A stretch of 41,293 nucleotides of DNA from Pirellulales bacterium (GCA_035533075.1 DATLUO010000167.1:1-41293), one strand, 5' to 3'. Shown: positions 8,335 to 22,100, numbered from the stretch's first letter. The notes: a model not told the origin generated them from the letters alone. Numbers and translations are program-made.

Positions 8335-9837
8335 TTATGGCCCCCCAACATCGTCGAGCAACCCCACGAACCGTTCGTAGGCTTCATTCCATAGCGACGC
8401 TTGCCGCGGCCCGTAGCGAGCAATCGGAAAGCTGCGGCGGACGATCTCGCGGGCCTCGCCGATCGAGCCGATCGCTCCCGAGGCAATCGCCTGCATCAGC
8501 ACGTTGCCGATGGCCGTGGCTTCCACCGGGCCGGCGACGACCGGGCGACCGCAAGCATCGGCAGTGGCCTGACACAGGGCGCGGTTTTGCGTGCCACCGC
8601 CCACCACGTGGATGGTCTCCAGTCGGCTGCCCACCAACTTTTCCAGGCCCGACAGCACATAGCGCGATTTCATGGCCACGCTTTCGATCGCCGAGCGGAC
8701 GATCTCGCCCACCGAGTCAGGGACGTGTTGGCCCGTGCGGCGGCAAAACTCCCGGATGGCCGCCGGCATGTCGCCCGGCGACTGAAACGACTCGTGATCG
8801 GGATCGACCAGCGCCGCCAGCGGCCGGCTTTCTTCGGCCTGGCGGGTGATTTCTTCCCACGTCTGGTCGCTGCCCGAATCACGCCACACGCGGCGACACT
8901 CCTGCAACAGCCACAGTCCCGTGATGTTTTTCAACAGCCGCACGGTTTGCCCGACGCCGCCTTCATTCGTGAAGTTGAGCGCCAGGCAGTCGTCGTTGAT
9001 CACCGGTTGCGGCAGCTCGACGCCCATCAAGAGCCAAGTGCCGGAGCTGATGTAACACCAGTCCGGCGCATCGCCGCTGGTTGCCTCAGCGGGCACGGCC
9101 AGCACGGCGCTGGCCGTGTCGTGCGTGCCGGGCAAGACCACGTCGACGCCGGCCAGGCCGGTGTCTTTGGCCACCTGCGGCCGCAGCGGGCCGAGCCGTG
9201 TGCCCGGTTCCAGCACCTCGCCCAAAAGGCGCGCGGGCAGGTCGAGCCGTGCGAACAAATCGGCGGCCCAGGTCCGCCGCGTCGGGTTGAAAAACTGCGT
9301 GGTGGTGGCGTTGGTAAACTCATTTCCCTTGGCGCCGGTGAGCAGCCAATGAAACAGGTCGGGCATCAACAGCAGCGACTCGGCCACGTCGAGCAGCGGC
9401 GATCGCTGTGCCCGCAGCGACATGAATTGATAGAGCGTATTGATCGGCATGAATTGCAGGCCGGTCTGGGCGAAGATTTCTTTGCGTCCGACGCCGGCGA
9501 TGGCCTGGTCCATCATGCCGCCCGTGCGCGGGTCGCGATAGGAGTGCGGGTTTTCCAACAGCGCGTCGCCGCGCGCGAGCAGGGCAAAATCGACGCCCCA
9601 GGTATCGACGCCCACGCTTTCGACGGCCTTCAGCCGCGAGCCGGCCAGCCGCAGGCCGTCGCGCACGTGCGACCAAAGCCCGAGCACGTCCCAATACAGG
9701 CTGCCGGCCGCTTCCACCGCCCGGTTCTCGAAGCGGTGCAGCTCCTCGACGCGCAAGCGCTGGCCGTCGAAGAATCCCGCCAGCACGCGCCCGCCCGAAG
9801 CACCGAGATCGACCGCGAGATACGTCTTTTCCGCCAT
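8335..9837 (-). CDS. rhaB: rhamnulokinase
   Basis: FGGY-family sugar kinase that phosphorylates L-rhamnulose to rhamnulose-1-phosphate in rhamnose (or fucose) breakdown. About 500 aa, as expected. It starts YLAVDLGASGGRVLAGFF (ATP-phosphate loop), then SVGVDTWGVDFALL, ENPHSYRDPRTGGMMD and QFMPINTLYQFMS, all typical of RhaB. The second domain has VVLPGTHDTASAVLAVP, CYISSGTWLLMGVEL and VVGGGTQNRALCQATADACG. Start: ATG 9837 (MAEKTYLAV) fits the family; a second ATG at 9855 adds six residues. No rhamnose isomerase or aldolase lies nearby in the window. A large palindrome lies upstream, between it and the giant gene. Confidence 0.93.
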   Translation of the reverse strand: MAEKTYLAVDLGASGGRVLAGFFDGQRLRVEELHRFENRAVEAAGSLYWDVLGLWSHVRDGLRLAGSRLKAVESVGVDTWGVDFALLARGDALLENPHSYRDPRTGGMMDQAIAGVGRKEIFAQTGLQFMPINTLYQFMSLRAQRSPLLDVAESLLLMPDLFHWLLTGAKGNEFTNATTTQFFNPTRRTWAADLFARLDLPARLLGEVLEPGTRLGPLRPQVAKDTGLAGVDVVLPGTHDTASAVLAVPAEATSGDAPDWCYISSGTWLLMGVELPQPVINDDCLALNFTNEGGVGQTVRLLKNITGLWLLQECRRVWRDSGSDQTWEEITRQAEESRPLAALVDPDHESFQSPGDMPAAIREFCRRTGQHVPDSVGEIVRSAIESVAMKSRYVLSGLEKLVGSRLETIHVVGGGTQNRALCQATADACGRPVVAGPVEATAIGNVLMQAIASGAIGSIGEAREIVRRSFPIARYGPRQASLWNEAYERFVGLLDDVGGP

Positions 9838-9898
9838 CGTTGATTTACCTGGCATGTCGCGAGGAAGTCAGACCATGACCGGCATTATAGGAGGGAGA

Positions 9899-10114
9899 CG
9901 TAGGGTGGGACCAGCGAGCTTGCGAGCGCCGGCCCACCGTGGGAAAGGCGCCAGGCTTTAGGCTTTAGGCTTTAGGCTTTAGGCGATAGGCGTTGGGCGA
10001 TAGGCGTTGGGCGTTGGGCGTTGGCGTTCATCATTCCTAACGCCTAACGCCCATCGCCTAAAGCCTCCCCACGGGTGGGCCGGCGCTCGCAAGCTCGCTG
10101 GTCCCGCCCTACGG
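9899..10114. repeat. 215-bp palindrome: inverted palindromic repeats flanking inverted heptamers
   Basis: Two copies of the dispersed repeat in opposite orientation (9899-9941 and 10071-10114) enclose heptamer arrays that are also inverted: ten units of AGGCTTT/AGGCGAT/GGGCGTT type at 9953-10022 and four reverse-complement units (AACGCCT, AACGCCC, ATCGCCT, AAAGCCT) at 10039-10066. The whole can fold into one long stem. It lies between the stop of the giant gene and the start of rhaB and may stop transcription from the former. Confidence 0.85.
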
Positions 10115-10138
10115 TCGAATCCAAGAACCACAATCCAA

Positions 10139-13100
10139 TCACGCCGTGGCGCGGCTGTAATACTCGCTGCCCGCCGGTTGGCCGGCGATCATCAGGATGA
10201 GCTGTTCATCGGTCATGCCGTTGTTCATCGCAGACCCAAATGCGGCCAGGGCACCGGAATCGGCAGCGCGCCCGAGCAATTTACTGAAGTCGCTTTCGAT
10301 CACGTCGGCGTGGTATTCTCCGCCCGACAGAATGGTGGCGGCAATCTGCGTGGGCGTGGCGCCGGTAGCCATGAGTTCGAGGAACCAACTCAGCGCGGCG
10401 GCGTCGATATCGCGGCCGAGCGCGTCGCGGAAAAGGTTTTCCAAGAAAGTGGCGTTCTTGCCGCCGCTGCGGCCCTGAACGTATTCGTTGGAGCCGATCA
10501 GTATGGCGGCAAGCTGTTCGACGGTGCCGCCCGACTCCAAAAACAGGATCCCGTAGTTGAGTCCACCTGCGTCCGCGCCGCGGTGCAGATAGCGCTGGAA
10601 CACTTCGTTCACTTCGATCGCGCGATATTCGTAGGAGTTTTCCAGCGATTGTACGAGCTGCGCGACCGACATGCCCTGGACCAAAGCATTGGTCCAATAG
10701 GCGACGGCCCCCGCATCGACGTCGCGCCCCAGCAAATCGTAGTACAGCGCCGAGATCAATCGCTGCTCGGCGGTCCCGCGGGTGCCGTCGGGCAAGAGCG
10801 GCGCGTAAATGTGGGCGGTGTCGTTGACCTGGCCAATGACCGCGCCCGCGACCGACGCCGTCACCGTCACCGCGTAGTTGCCCAACCGGCTGTAACCATG
10901 ACTGCCGGTCACCTGGTAGCCGTTGCCTGTGGCGACGACGGTGCCCGTCGTGGTCGTGCCGTCGCCCCAGTCGATTTCCGCGGCAAAGCTACCGGCCGGG
11001 AGGCTGTTGTTGCCGTAACTGAAACCGGCCAAAACGGCATGGTCGATGCTCGCGCCTTCGTAGCCGGTCGCCGAGCTGCCGTTGACGACGACGGTCGCGG
11101 CCACCACGTCGATCGTACCGCTGACGCCGCCGATCGCCGCGTCGTTGATATCCGTCGCGGTGACCGTCTGCTGGCCGACCGTCTTGAGCACGACCGTAAA
11201 GGTGCCCACACCGCCGTCGATCGTCGCATCGGACAGCACCGCCGCCGGATCGCTGCTGGTGAAGTGAACCGTGCCGCTGTAGTTGCCGATTGAATTGCCG
11301 TTTTGATCGACGGCCTGCACGGTGACGCTCAATGCCGCGCCCGACCGGGTGACGGTCGAACTGCTCACGATGAAATGCGTCTGGGCCGCCTGCACCGACA
11401 CAATGCCACTCGCGCCGTTGATGGAACCACTGACCGTGTCGGCGATCGACAGCGTCTGGCTGCCGACGGTGTCCAAGGTCACGCTGAAGACGCCGACGCC
11501 CGCGTTGGTCCCGGCGAACGTGTAATCATTCGGCAGAATCCCCGCCGCCGTGCTGGTGAAATGGACGGCGCCGACATAACCGCCGGCCGTGTTCCCAAAA
11601 GCATCGAGCGCGGTGACGGTGATATTGAACGCCGAGCCCGCGGTGACGCTGGCCGGCGCACTGATGGCAAAGTGCGTGGCCGCGGCCGCCGCCGTGGCGA
11701 TGATGCCGCTGGTGCCCGCGATCGAGCCGCTGACCGTATCGGTGGCGGAGACCGTCTGATTGCCGGCCGTCTTGAGTGTGACGTTGAACGTGCCCAGGCC
11801 GCCAGTCAGGGTGCCGTTTGCCGGCAGGGCGGCCGCGCCGTCGCTGCTGGTGATGTGGACGGTTCCCGCGTAACCGGTGGCCGTGTTGCCGTAGGCGTCC
11901 AGCGCCGTGACGCTGACGTTGAACGCCGAGCCGGCCGTGGCGTTGGTTGGCGCGGTGACCGTAAAGTACGTCGCGGCGGCGGCCGAGGTGTCGATCGGGC
12001 CGCTGGTGCCGGTGATCGTGCCGGCGACCGTGTCCGTGGCCGTGACCGTCTGATTGCCTGCGGTCTTCAACGTGACGCCGAAGGTGCCCATGCCATTGGT
12101 CAAGGTGTTGTTGGCCGGCAGAAGGGCCGCCCCGTCGCCGCTGGTAATGTGGACGGTGCCCGCGTAGCCGGTGGCCGTGTTGCCGTAGGCGTCGAGCGCG
12201 GTGACCGTCACATTGAAGGCCGAACCCGCGGTGGCGTTGGCCGGCGCGGTGACCGTAAAGTGCGTGGCCGCCGCCGCCGTGACGTCGACGGCGCCGCTGG
12301 TGCCGGTCACCGAGCCGCTCACCGCGTCGGTGGCCGTGACGGTCTGGTTGCCGGCGGAGTTCAGTGTGACGCTGAACGTGCCCACGCCGCTGTTCAAGCT
12401 GCTGTTGGCGGGAAGGAGTGCGTCGGCGTCGCTGCTGGTGAACTCGACCGTGCCCAAGTAGGCCGTGGCGATGTTGCCATACTGGTCGAGCGCGGTCACG
12501 GTGACGCTGATCGGCGAGCCGGCCGTGGCGGTGGCGGGCGCCGAAACCGTGTAATGTGTGGCGGCGGCGGCACGTGTGGCCACGGTGCCGCTCGTGCCCG
12601 CGATCGACGGCGTGACGGTGTCCGTAGCCGTGACGGTCTGGTTGCCCGCGGTCTTGAACGTTACGCTGAAGACGCCGGTGCCGGCGGTCAAGGTTGAAGT
12701 GGCGGGCAGCACCGCGTCCGCGTCGGTGCTGGTGAAGGCGACGGTGCCGGCATAGCCGGTGGCCACATTGCCGTATTGGTCGCGGGCCGTGACGGTCATG
12801 TTGAAGGCCACGCCCGCCGTGGCCGAGGCCGGCGCAGTCACTGTGAGGCTGCTGGCCGTGGCCGCGGTCGTGGCAACGGCCGAGCTGGTGCCGTTGGTCG
12901 AGCCGCTCACGGTGTCGGTGGCCGTGATCGTCTGATTGCCGCTGGTCTTAAGCGTGACGCTAAAGCTACCCGTACCACCGCTCAGCGTGCTATTGGCCGG
13001 CAGCACGGCCTGGCCGTCGCTGCTGGTGAAGTGAATGGTGCCGGCATATCCGGTGGCCACGTTGCCGAAGGCGTCGATGGCCGTGACGGTGATGTTGAAC

Positions 13101-16100
13101 GACATGCCCGCCGTGGCGTTGGCCGGAGCGGTGATCGTGAAGTGCGTGGCGGCGGCGGCGGCCACGTCGATGGCGCCGCTGCCACCGGCGATCGAGCCCG
13201 TAACGGTGTCGGTGGCGGTGAGGGTCTGGTTGCCCGCCATCTTCAAGGTGACGCTGAAGGTGGCGGTGCCGGCGTTGCCGCTGCCAAACGTGTAGTCGCT
13301 CGGCAACAGCGCGGCGGTGTCGCTGCTGGTGAAATGGACGGTGCCGGTGTAGCCGGTGGCCGTGTTGCCGTAAGCGTCGAGCGCGGTGACGGTCACGCTG
13401 AAGGTGTTCGAGGCGGTGACATTGGCCGGCGCCGCGATCGCGAGGTGCGTGGCGGCGGCGGCAGAAACCGCAATCGCTCCGCTGGTGCCTGCGATCGAGC
13501 CCGTTATCGTGTCGGCGGCCGTGATGGTCTGGTTGCCGGCCGTCTTCAGCGTGACGCTGAACGTGCCGGCGCCATTGGTCAAGGTGGTGTTGCCGGGCAA
13601 CACCGCCGCGCCGTCGCTGCTGGTGAAGTGGACCGTGCCCGCGTAGCTGGCGTCGGTGTTACCAAAGGCATCCAACGCGGTGATGGTCACGTTGAACGCC
13701 GAACCGGCCGTGGCCGTGGCCGAGCTGCTGACGGAGAAGTGCGTGGCCGTCGCGGCGGTGGTCGTGATTGTTCCGCTCGTTCCCGTGATGGACCCGCTGA
13801 CCGTGTCGCTGACGCTCACGGTCTGGTTGCCTTTGGTCCGCAGGGTGATCGAAAACGTGCCCGTGCCGGAGGTCAACGCGCTGTTGGCCGGCAGCAGGGC
13901 GGCGCCGTCGCTGCTGGTGAATTCGATCGAGCCGGCGTAGGCGGTGGCCGTGTTGTTATAGGGATCGAGCGCGGTGACCGTGATGTTGAATGCCGAGCCG
14001 GCGGTGGCGCTGGCCGGCGCGCTGACGGAGAAGTGCGTGGCCGTCGCCGCGGTGGTGCCGATCGAGCCGGTGGTGCCGGCGATCGAGCCGGTGACCGTGT
14101 CGGTGGCCGTCACGGTCTGATTGCCGGCGGTTTTCAACGTGACGCTGAAAGTGCCCACGCCGGCATTGGCACCGGAAAACGTATAGTCGGCTGGCAGCGC
14201 AGCCGCGCCGTCGGTGCTGGTGAAATGCACGGTGCCCGTATAGCCTGCGGCAACGTTGCCGTAGTTGTCCAGCGCCGTGACCGTAAGATTGAACGAGAGG
14301 CCCGATGCGGCGGTGGCCGGGCCGCTGACGGTGAAATGCGTCGCCAACGCGGGCGCCACGGCGATCGGGCCGCTCACGCCGCTGATCGAGCCGCTGACGG
14401 TGTCGGTGGCCGCCACGGTGCGGCTGCCGGCCGTCTTCAGCGTCACGCTGAAGGTGCCCGTGCCGTTGGTTAATGTGCTGTTGCCCGGCAGTCCTGGCGC
14501 GCCGGGATCACTGCTGGTAAAGTGGACCGTGCCGGAGTAGCTGGTGGCCGTGTTGCCGTAGGCGTCAACCGCGGTGACCGTAATGTTGAAGGCCGAGCCA
14601 GCGGTCGCGTTGGCCGGGGCACTCACGGAGAGCTGCGTGGCCGCCGCGGCCGCATTGGCAATCGGACCGCTCGTACCGACGATCAGATTGTTCACGACGT
14701 CGGTGGCCGTGACCGTCTGGTCGCCGGCCGTCTTGAGCGTGACGCTGAACGTGCCCACGCCGTTGGTCAAGGCGCTATTGGCGGGCAAGACCGCCGCCCC
14801 GTCGCCGCTGGAAAGGTGTACCGTGCCGCTGTAGCCGGTGGCCGTGTTGCCATACTGATCGAGTGCCGCAACCGTAACGCTGAAGGCCACACCGGCCGTG
14901 GCGTTCGCCGGGGCGGTGACCGTGTAGTGCGTGGCGGCGCCGGCCACGGTGGCGATCGTGCCGGTGGTGCCGGTGATCGACCCAGTGACGGTATCGGTGG
15001 CGGTGACCGTCTGGTCGCCGGCCGTCTTGAGCGCGACGCTGAACGTGCCCACGCCGGCCGTCAAGGTGCTGTCGGCCGGCAGCGCGCCCGCCGCGTCGCT
15101 GCTGGTGAAGTGGACCGTGCCGGTGTAACCCGTGGCGGTGTTGCCGTAGGCGTCGCGGGCCGTGACCGTAATGTTGAACGCCGCGCCGGCCGTGGCGCTC
15201 GTCGGCGAGCTGAAAGTGTAGTGCGTGGCGGCGGCCGGCGACGTGCTCACGGCGCCGCTCGTTCCGTCGATCGAGCCGGTCACGCTGTCGGTGGCCGTCA
15301 GCGTTTGATTGCCGGAAGTTTTCAACGTCGCACTGAACGCTTTCGTGCCCGCATCGCCGGAGGTCAACGTGTAATTGGCCGGTAACACGGCCTGGCCGTC
15401 GCTGCTGGTGAAGTGGACCGTGCCGGTGTAGCCGGTGGCCGTGTTGCCGAATTGGTCGAGCGCGGTCACCGTGATGCTGAACGCCGTGCCGGCCGTGGCG
15501 TTGACCGGGGCGCTGACCGACAGGTGGGTCGCGGCCGCTGCCGCATCGGCAACCGTGCCGCTGGTGCCGGTGATGGAACTGGTGACGGTATCGGTGGCCG
15601 TCAACGTTTGGTTGCCCGCGGTCTCCAATGTCATGCTGAAGGTCGCCACACCCATGTTCGCGCCGGCAAACGTGTAATTGCCTGGCAGTACCGCGGCGCC
15701 GTCGCTGCTGGCAAAGTGAACGGTGCCGAGATAGTTCGTGTCGATATTGCCGTAGGCGTCTTCCGAAGTGAGCGTGACATTGAAGCTCGTGCCCGCCGTC
15801 GCCGTCGAGGGGCTGGTAAACACGAACTGGCTGGCCGGCGCGGCGACCGTCGCAATCGTACTGGTGGTGCCGTTGATGGAGTTGTCGCTGGTGTCGACCG
15901 CGGTAATGGTTTGCGATCCGGCCGTCTCCAAGGTGACGCTGAAGGTGCCGACGCCGTTGGTCAGGCCGCTGTCGGCCGGCAGCACGGCGGCGGTGTCGCT
16001 GCTGGTGAAGTGCAGCGTTCCCGAGTATCCGGTGACGGTATTGTTGTATTGGTCCTCGACGGTCACGGTGATGTTGAACGCGGTGCCGGCGGTCGAGTTC

Positions 16101-19100
16101 GCCGGGGCGCTGAAGACAAAGTGCGTGTTGCTGGCCGGTGCCGTCGCAATCGTGCCGCTGGTGCCGGTGATGGCGCCGCTCACGGTGTCGGTGGCCGTGA
16201 CGGTCTGATTGCCGGCCGTCGTCAGCGTGACGCTGAAGGTGTGCGTGCCCGCATTGGCGGCCAAGAAAGTGTAATCGCCGGGCAACACTGCCGATCCATC
16301 GCTGCTCGTAAAGTGGACGGTGCCGACGTAGTGGCTGTCGACGTTTCCGTAGGGATCGAGCGCGGTGACGGTGACCGTGAACGCTGCGCCCGCGAACGTG
16401 CTGACGGGCGCGACGACCGAAAAGTGCGTGGCCGGAGCGCCCACGGTGTCGATCGTTCCGCTGGTGCCGGTGATTGAGCCGGTGACCGTGTCGGTGGCCG
16501 TCAGCGTGCGATTGCCCAGGGTCTTCAGAGTCACGACGAACGTTTGCACGCCGTTCACCAAGGTGCTGTCCGCGGGCAAAACCGCCTGACCATCGTTGCT
16601 GGTGAAGTCGACCGTGCCCGCATAGCCGGTGGCCACGTTGCCGTAAGCGTCGCGTGCGGCGACGGTCACATCGAAGGCCAGCCCGGCCGCGGCGCTCACG
16701 GGAGCCGATACGCTCAGGTGCGTGGCGGCCGCCGCCGACGTGGTGATGGCGGCGGTGCTGCCGGTGATCGAACCCGTCACCGTGTCGGTGGCCGTGACCG
16801 TCTGGCTGCCGGAGGTGAGCAAGGTGACGCTGAAGGTGCCGGCGCCATTGGTCAACGTGCTGTTGGCGGGCAGGGTGGCCGCGCCGTCGCTGCTGGAAAA
16901 CTGCACGGTGCCGGCGTAGGCGGTGGCCGTGTTGCCGTAGGCGTCGAGCGCCGTGACCGTAATGTCGAATGAGCTGCCCGCCGTGGTGCTGGCCGGAGCG
17001 GTCAGCGAAAAATGGGTTGCCGTGCCGGCCACGGTGGCGATCGTGCCACTGGCACCGGCAATCGAGCCGGTGACGGTATCGGTGGCCGAGACCGTAAAGT
17101 TGCCGGCCGTCTTCAACGTCACGCTCAGCGTTTCCACGCCGGCGTTCCCGGAGCCGAAGCTGTAGTCGGCGGGCAGGGTCGCCGCCGCATCGGTGCTGGT
17201 GAAATGGACCGTGCCGGCGTAGCCGGTGGCGACATTGCCGTATTGGTCGAGCGCGGTCACCGTAATGTTGAAGGCCGTGCCGGCCGTGGCATTGGCCGGC
17301 GCACTGACGGAGATGTGCGTGGCGGCAGCCGCGGCGGTGGCAATCGTATTGCTGCTGCCGGCGATCGAGCCGCTGACCGTGTCGGTGGCCGTGATGGTCT
17401 GGCTTCCGGAGGTCTTCAAGGTGACGCTGAAGGTCCCCACGCCGCTGCTCAGTGTGCCGTTGGCGGGCAAGGCGGCGGCGGCGTCGCTGCTGGTGAAATG
17501 CACCGTGCCGCCGTAGCCGGTGGCCGTGTTGCCGAACTGGTCCAGGGCGGTCACCGTCACGTTGAACGCCGTGCCCGCCGTGGCAGTGGTCGGGGCGCTC
17601 ACGGTAAAGTGTGCGGCCAATGCCGCCGACGTGGCAATGGTGCCGCTGGTGCCGGCGATCGAGCCGGTGCTGGTGTCGGTGGCCGTCACGGTCTGGTTGC
17701 CCGAGGTCTTGAGCGTCACGTTGAAGGTATGTGCGCCCGCATCGCCCGGCACGAACGTGTAGTTGGCGGGCAGGACCGCCTGAGCATCGCCGCTGGTCAA
17801 GGTCACCGTCCCGGTATAACCGGTGGCCGTGTTGCCGTAGGGGTCGAACGCGGTCACCGTCACGTTGAATGCCGTGCCGGCCGTGGCATTGGCCGGCGCG
17901 CTGACGGTAAAGTGCGAAGCTCCGGCGGGCGACGTGACGATCGCGGCACTGTTGCCGGTGATCGAGCCGGTCGCCGTGTCGGTGGCCGTGACCGTTTGGT
18001 TGCCCGCCGTCTTCAGCATCATGCTGAAGGTGGCCACACCGGCGTTGGCCGTTGAGAACGTATAGTTTGCGGGCAAAACGGCGGCGCCGTCGCTGCTGGT
18101 GAACTGGACCGTGCCAACGTAGCCGGTGGCCACATTGCCGGAAGCGTCCAGTGCGGTCACCGTCACGTTAAAGGCGCTGCCGGCAGTTGCGGTGGCCGAC
18201 GCCCCCACGGCAAAGTGCGTCGCCGCGCTGGGCGCCACGGCGATCGCTCCGCTCGTGCCATCGATCGTTCCCGTAGTGGTGTCGGTGGCGGTCACCGTCT
18301 GATTGCCGGCCGTCTTGAGCGTGACGCCGAACGTGCCCACGCCGCTGGTCAGTGTGCTGTTGGCCGGCAACACCGCGCTGCCGTCGCTGCTGGTGAAATG
18401 CGCGGTGCCGGCGTAAGCGGTGACGGTGTTGCCGTAGCCGTCAAGTGCGGTCGCCGTGATGTTGAAGGCGTTTCCAGCGGTGGCCGCGGCGGGCCCGCTG
18501 ACGGCGATGTGCGTGGCCGCCGCGGCGGCTACGGCCACGCTGCCGCTGGTGCCTGCGATCGTGGCAGTGACGGTATCGGTGGCGGTGACCGTTTGATTGC
18601 CCGCCGTCTTCAGCGTGACGCTGAATAGGTGGACTCCCGCGTCGCCGGCGACGAAGGTGTAGTTGGCGGGCAGTGCCGCCTGGCCGTCGCTGCTGGTGAA
18701 ATGCACCGTGCCGGTGTACCCGGCAGCGGTGTTGCCGTAGGCATCGAAGGCGGTGACCGTGACGTCGAACGCCGAACCGGCGGTGGCGGTGGCCGGCGCG
18801 CTCACCGTAAAGTGTGTGGCCGTCGCGGCGGCCGCGGCGATGGTGCCGCTGTTTCCGGTGATCGAGCCGGTAACGGTATCGGTGGCGGCGATGGTCTGGT
18901 TGCCGGCCGTCTTCAGCGTGACGCTGAACGTGGCCACACCCGCGTTGCCCGCGCTGAAGGTGTAATCGGCCGGCAGCACGGCCGAGCCGTCGGTGCTGGT
19001 GAAGTGGATTTCGCCCGTATAGCTGGCGGCCGTGTTCCCATACTGGTCGAGCGCGGTGATGGTGACGGTGAACGGTGTGCCCGCCGTGACGTTGGCCGGC

Positions 19101-22100
19101 GCGCTGACTCCCAAGTGCGTGGCGCTGGTAACGGTCAAAATGCCGCCGCTGGTGCCGGCGATCGAGCCGGTCACGGTGTCGGTGGCGGTGATCGTCTGAG
19201 TGCCCGACTTCTTGAGCGTTACGCTGAACGTGCCGACGCCATTGGTCAGCGTGCTGTCGGCGGGTAGGACGGCGCTTGGATCGCTGCTGGTGAAGTGGAC
19301 TGTGCCGGCATAATCGACGGCCGTGTTGCCGTAGGCGTCGAGCGCCGTGATCGTGACGCTGAACGGTACGCCGGCGGTGGCGCCGGACGGCGTGCCAACC
19401 TCAAGGTGCGTGGCGGCGGCGTTGCCGGTGACGACGCTCGCACTCGTGCCGGTGATCGAGCCGGTCAGGGTGTCGGTGGCGGCAATCGTCTGGCTGCCGC
19501 TCGTCTTGAGCGTCGCGCTGAACGTCTTGACTCCGGCATCGCCCGCGACAAACACGTAGTTGCCGGGCAAGGCGGCCGCGGCGTCGGTGCTGGCAAACGC
19601 GACCGTGCCGGTATAGCCGGTCGCCGTGTTGCCAAACTGGTCGAGTGCGGTCACCGTGAAGTTGAACGCCGTGCCGGCGGTGGCCGTGGCCGGCGCGACC
19701 ACGGTGAAATGCGTGGCCGCGGCGGCATCGGTGGCTATGGCGCCGCTGGTGCCCGTGATCGTGCCCGTCACCGTGTCGGTGGCGGTGACGGTCTGGTTGC
19801 CGGAAGTCTTGAGTGTCACGCTGAACGTGTCGACGCCCGCGTTACCCGCGCCGAAGGTGTAGTCGCCCGGCAAGATCGCGGCGCCGTCGGTGCTGGTGAA
19901 GTGGACTGTGCCGACGTAGGCGGTGGCCGTGTTGCCGTAGGCATCGAGCGCCGTGACGGTGACGTTGAAGCTCGTTCCCGCCGTGGCGCTGGCCGGCGCG
20001 GTGACCGACAAGTGCGTCGCCGAAGCGGCCGCCACCGCGACGGAGCCGCTGGTTCCGGTGATCGTGCCCGTCACGGTATCGGTGGCCGTCACTGTTTTAT
20101 TGCCCGACGTCTTGAGCGTCACGCTGAAGACGTGTGCGCTCGCGTCGCCGCCCACGAAGGTGTAGTTGCCGGGCAGCACCGCCTGGCCGTCGGTGCTGGT
20201 GAAGGTGACCGTGCCGGTATAGCCGGTGGCCAGGTTGCCGTAAGCGTCCTTGGCGGTGACCGTGACGTCGAACGACGTGCCGGCCGTGGCGGCGGCCGGC
20301 ACGCTGACGCTCAGCGTGGTCGCCGAGGCAGCCGAAAGGGCAATCGCGCCGGTCGTTCCGGTGATCGTGACGGTCACGGTGTCGGTGGCCGTGACGGTCT
20401 GGTTGCCCGCCGTCTTGAGCGTAACACTGAGGGTGTGAACGCCGGCATCTCCACCGACAAACGTGTAATTGCTGGGCAGCACGGCCGCGCCATCGGTGCT
20501 GGTGAGTTGGACCGTTCCGGTGTAGCCGGTGGCCGTGTTGCCGTAAATGTCCTTGGCGGTAATCGTGACGTTGAACGAAGTGCCGGCCGTCTGACTGGCG
20601 CCGGCGATGACCGTCAAGGTTGTGGCCGAGGCGGCCGATACGTTTACGTCGCCACTGGTGCCGCTGATCGTGCCCGTCACCGTGTCGGTGGCGGTGACGG
20701 TCTGGTTGCCGGAAGTCTTGAGTGTCACACTGAACGTGTCGACGCCCGCGTTACCCGCGCCGAAGGTGTAGTCGCCCGGCAAGGTCGCGGCGCCGTCGGT
20801 GCTGGTGAAGTGGACTGTGCCGACGTAGGCGGTGGCCGTGTTGCCGTAGGCATCGAGCGCGGTGACGGTGACGTTGAAGCTCGTTCCCGCCGTGGCGCTG
20901 GCCGGCGCGGTGACCGACAAGTGCGTCGCCGAAGCGGCCGCGACCGCGACGGAGCCGCTGGTTCCGGTGATCGTGCCCGTCACGGTATCGGTGGCCGTCA
21001 CTGTTTTATTGCCCGACGTCTTGAGCGTCACGCTGAAGACGTGTGCGCCCGCGTCGCCACCGACGAAGGTGTAGTTGCCGGGCAACACGGCCTGGCCGTC
21101 GGTGCTGGTGAAGGTGACCGTGCCAGTATAGGCGGTGGCCATGTTGCCGTAAGCGTCTTTGGCGGTGACCGTGACGTTGAACGACGCGCCGGCGGTGGCG
21201 GCGGCCGGCGCGCTGACGCTCAGCGTGGTCGCCGAGGCGGCCGAAACGGCAATCGCGCCGGTCGTTCCGGTGATGGTGCCGGTCACGGTGTCGGTGGCCG
21301 TGACCGTCTGGTCGCCGGCCGTTTTCAACGTCATGCTGAAAACATGCGCCCCGGCATCTCCACCGACATACGTGTAATTGCTGGGCAGCACGGCCGCGCC
21401 ATCGGTGCTGGTGAGTTGGACCGTTCCGGTGTAGCCCGTAGCCGTATTTCCGTAAGCGTCCCGGGCGGTGACGGTGACATTGAACGACGTGCCGGCCGTC
21501 TGGCTGGCGCCGGCCGTGACCGATAACGTCGTGGCCGCGGCGGCCGAGACGGTCACGTTGCCGCTGGTGCCCGTGATCGTGCCCGTGACCGTGTCGGTCG
21601 CCGTGATGGTCTGGTTGCCGGCCGTTTTCAGCGTCACACTGAACGTTTGCGTGCCGGCATTACCGCCGCTGAAGGTGTAGTTGCCCGGCAGCACCGCGGC
21701 GCCGTCGCTGCTGGTGAACGTGACGGTGCCGAGATAGTCCGCGATCGTGTTGCCGTAGGCGTCCTGGGCCGTCACGGTGAGATTGTTGAAGGCCGTGCCG
21801 GCCGCCGCGGTGGCGGGAGCGCTCACCGCGAATTTCGAGATCGACGCCGTCGATACCGAAACGGCGCCGCTGGTGCCGGTGATCGAACCGGTCACGGTAT
21901 CGGTCGCCGTGACTGTCCGGTTGCCGGCCGTCTTTAGCGTCACGCTGACGGTCTTGGTGCCGGCGTCGCCACTGACAAACGTGTAGTCGCCGGGAAACAC
22001 GGCCTGGCCATCGGTGCCGGTGAAATGCACGGTCCCTGAATAACCGGTCGCGACGTTGCCGTAGGCGTCATAGGCCGTGACGGTGACGTTGAAGGCCGTG

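Noticed and set aside
8401..9843. 480-aa plus-strand frame over rhaB
   Set aside because: Rhamnulokinase motifs are on the other strand.
11303..21526. Several long plus-strand frames (up to 743 aa) opposite the giant gene
   Set aside because: They mirror the repeat period of the giant gene, are rich in Arg/Gly, and have no recognisable domain; the minus strand is continuous over 4,500 codons.
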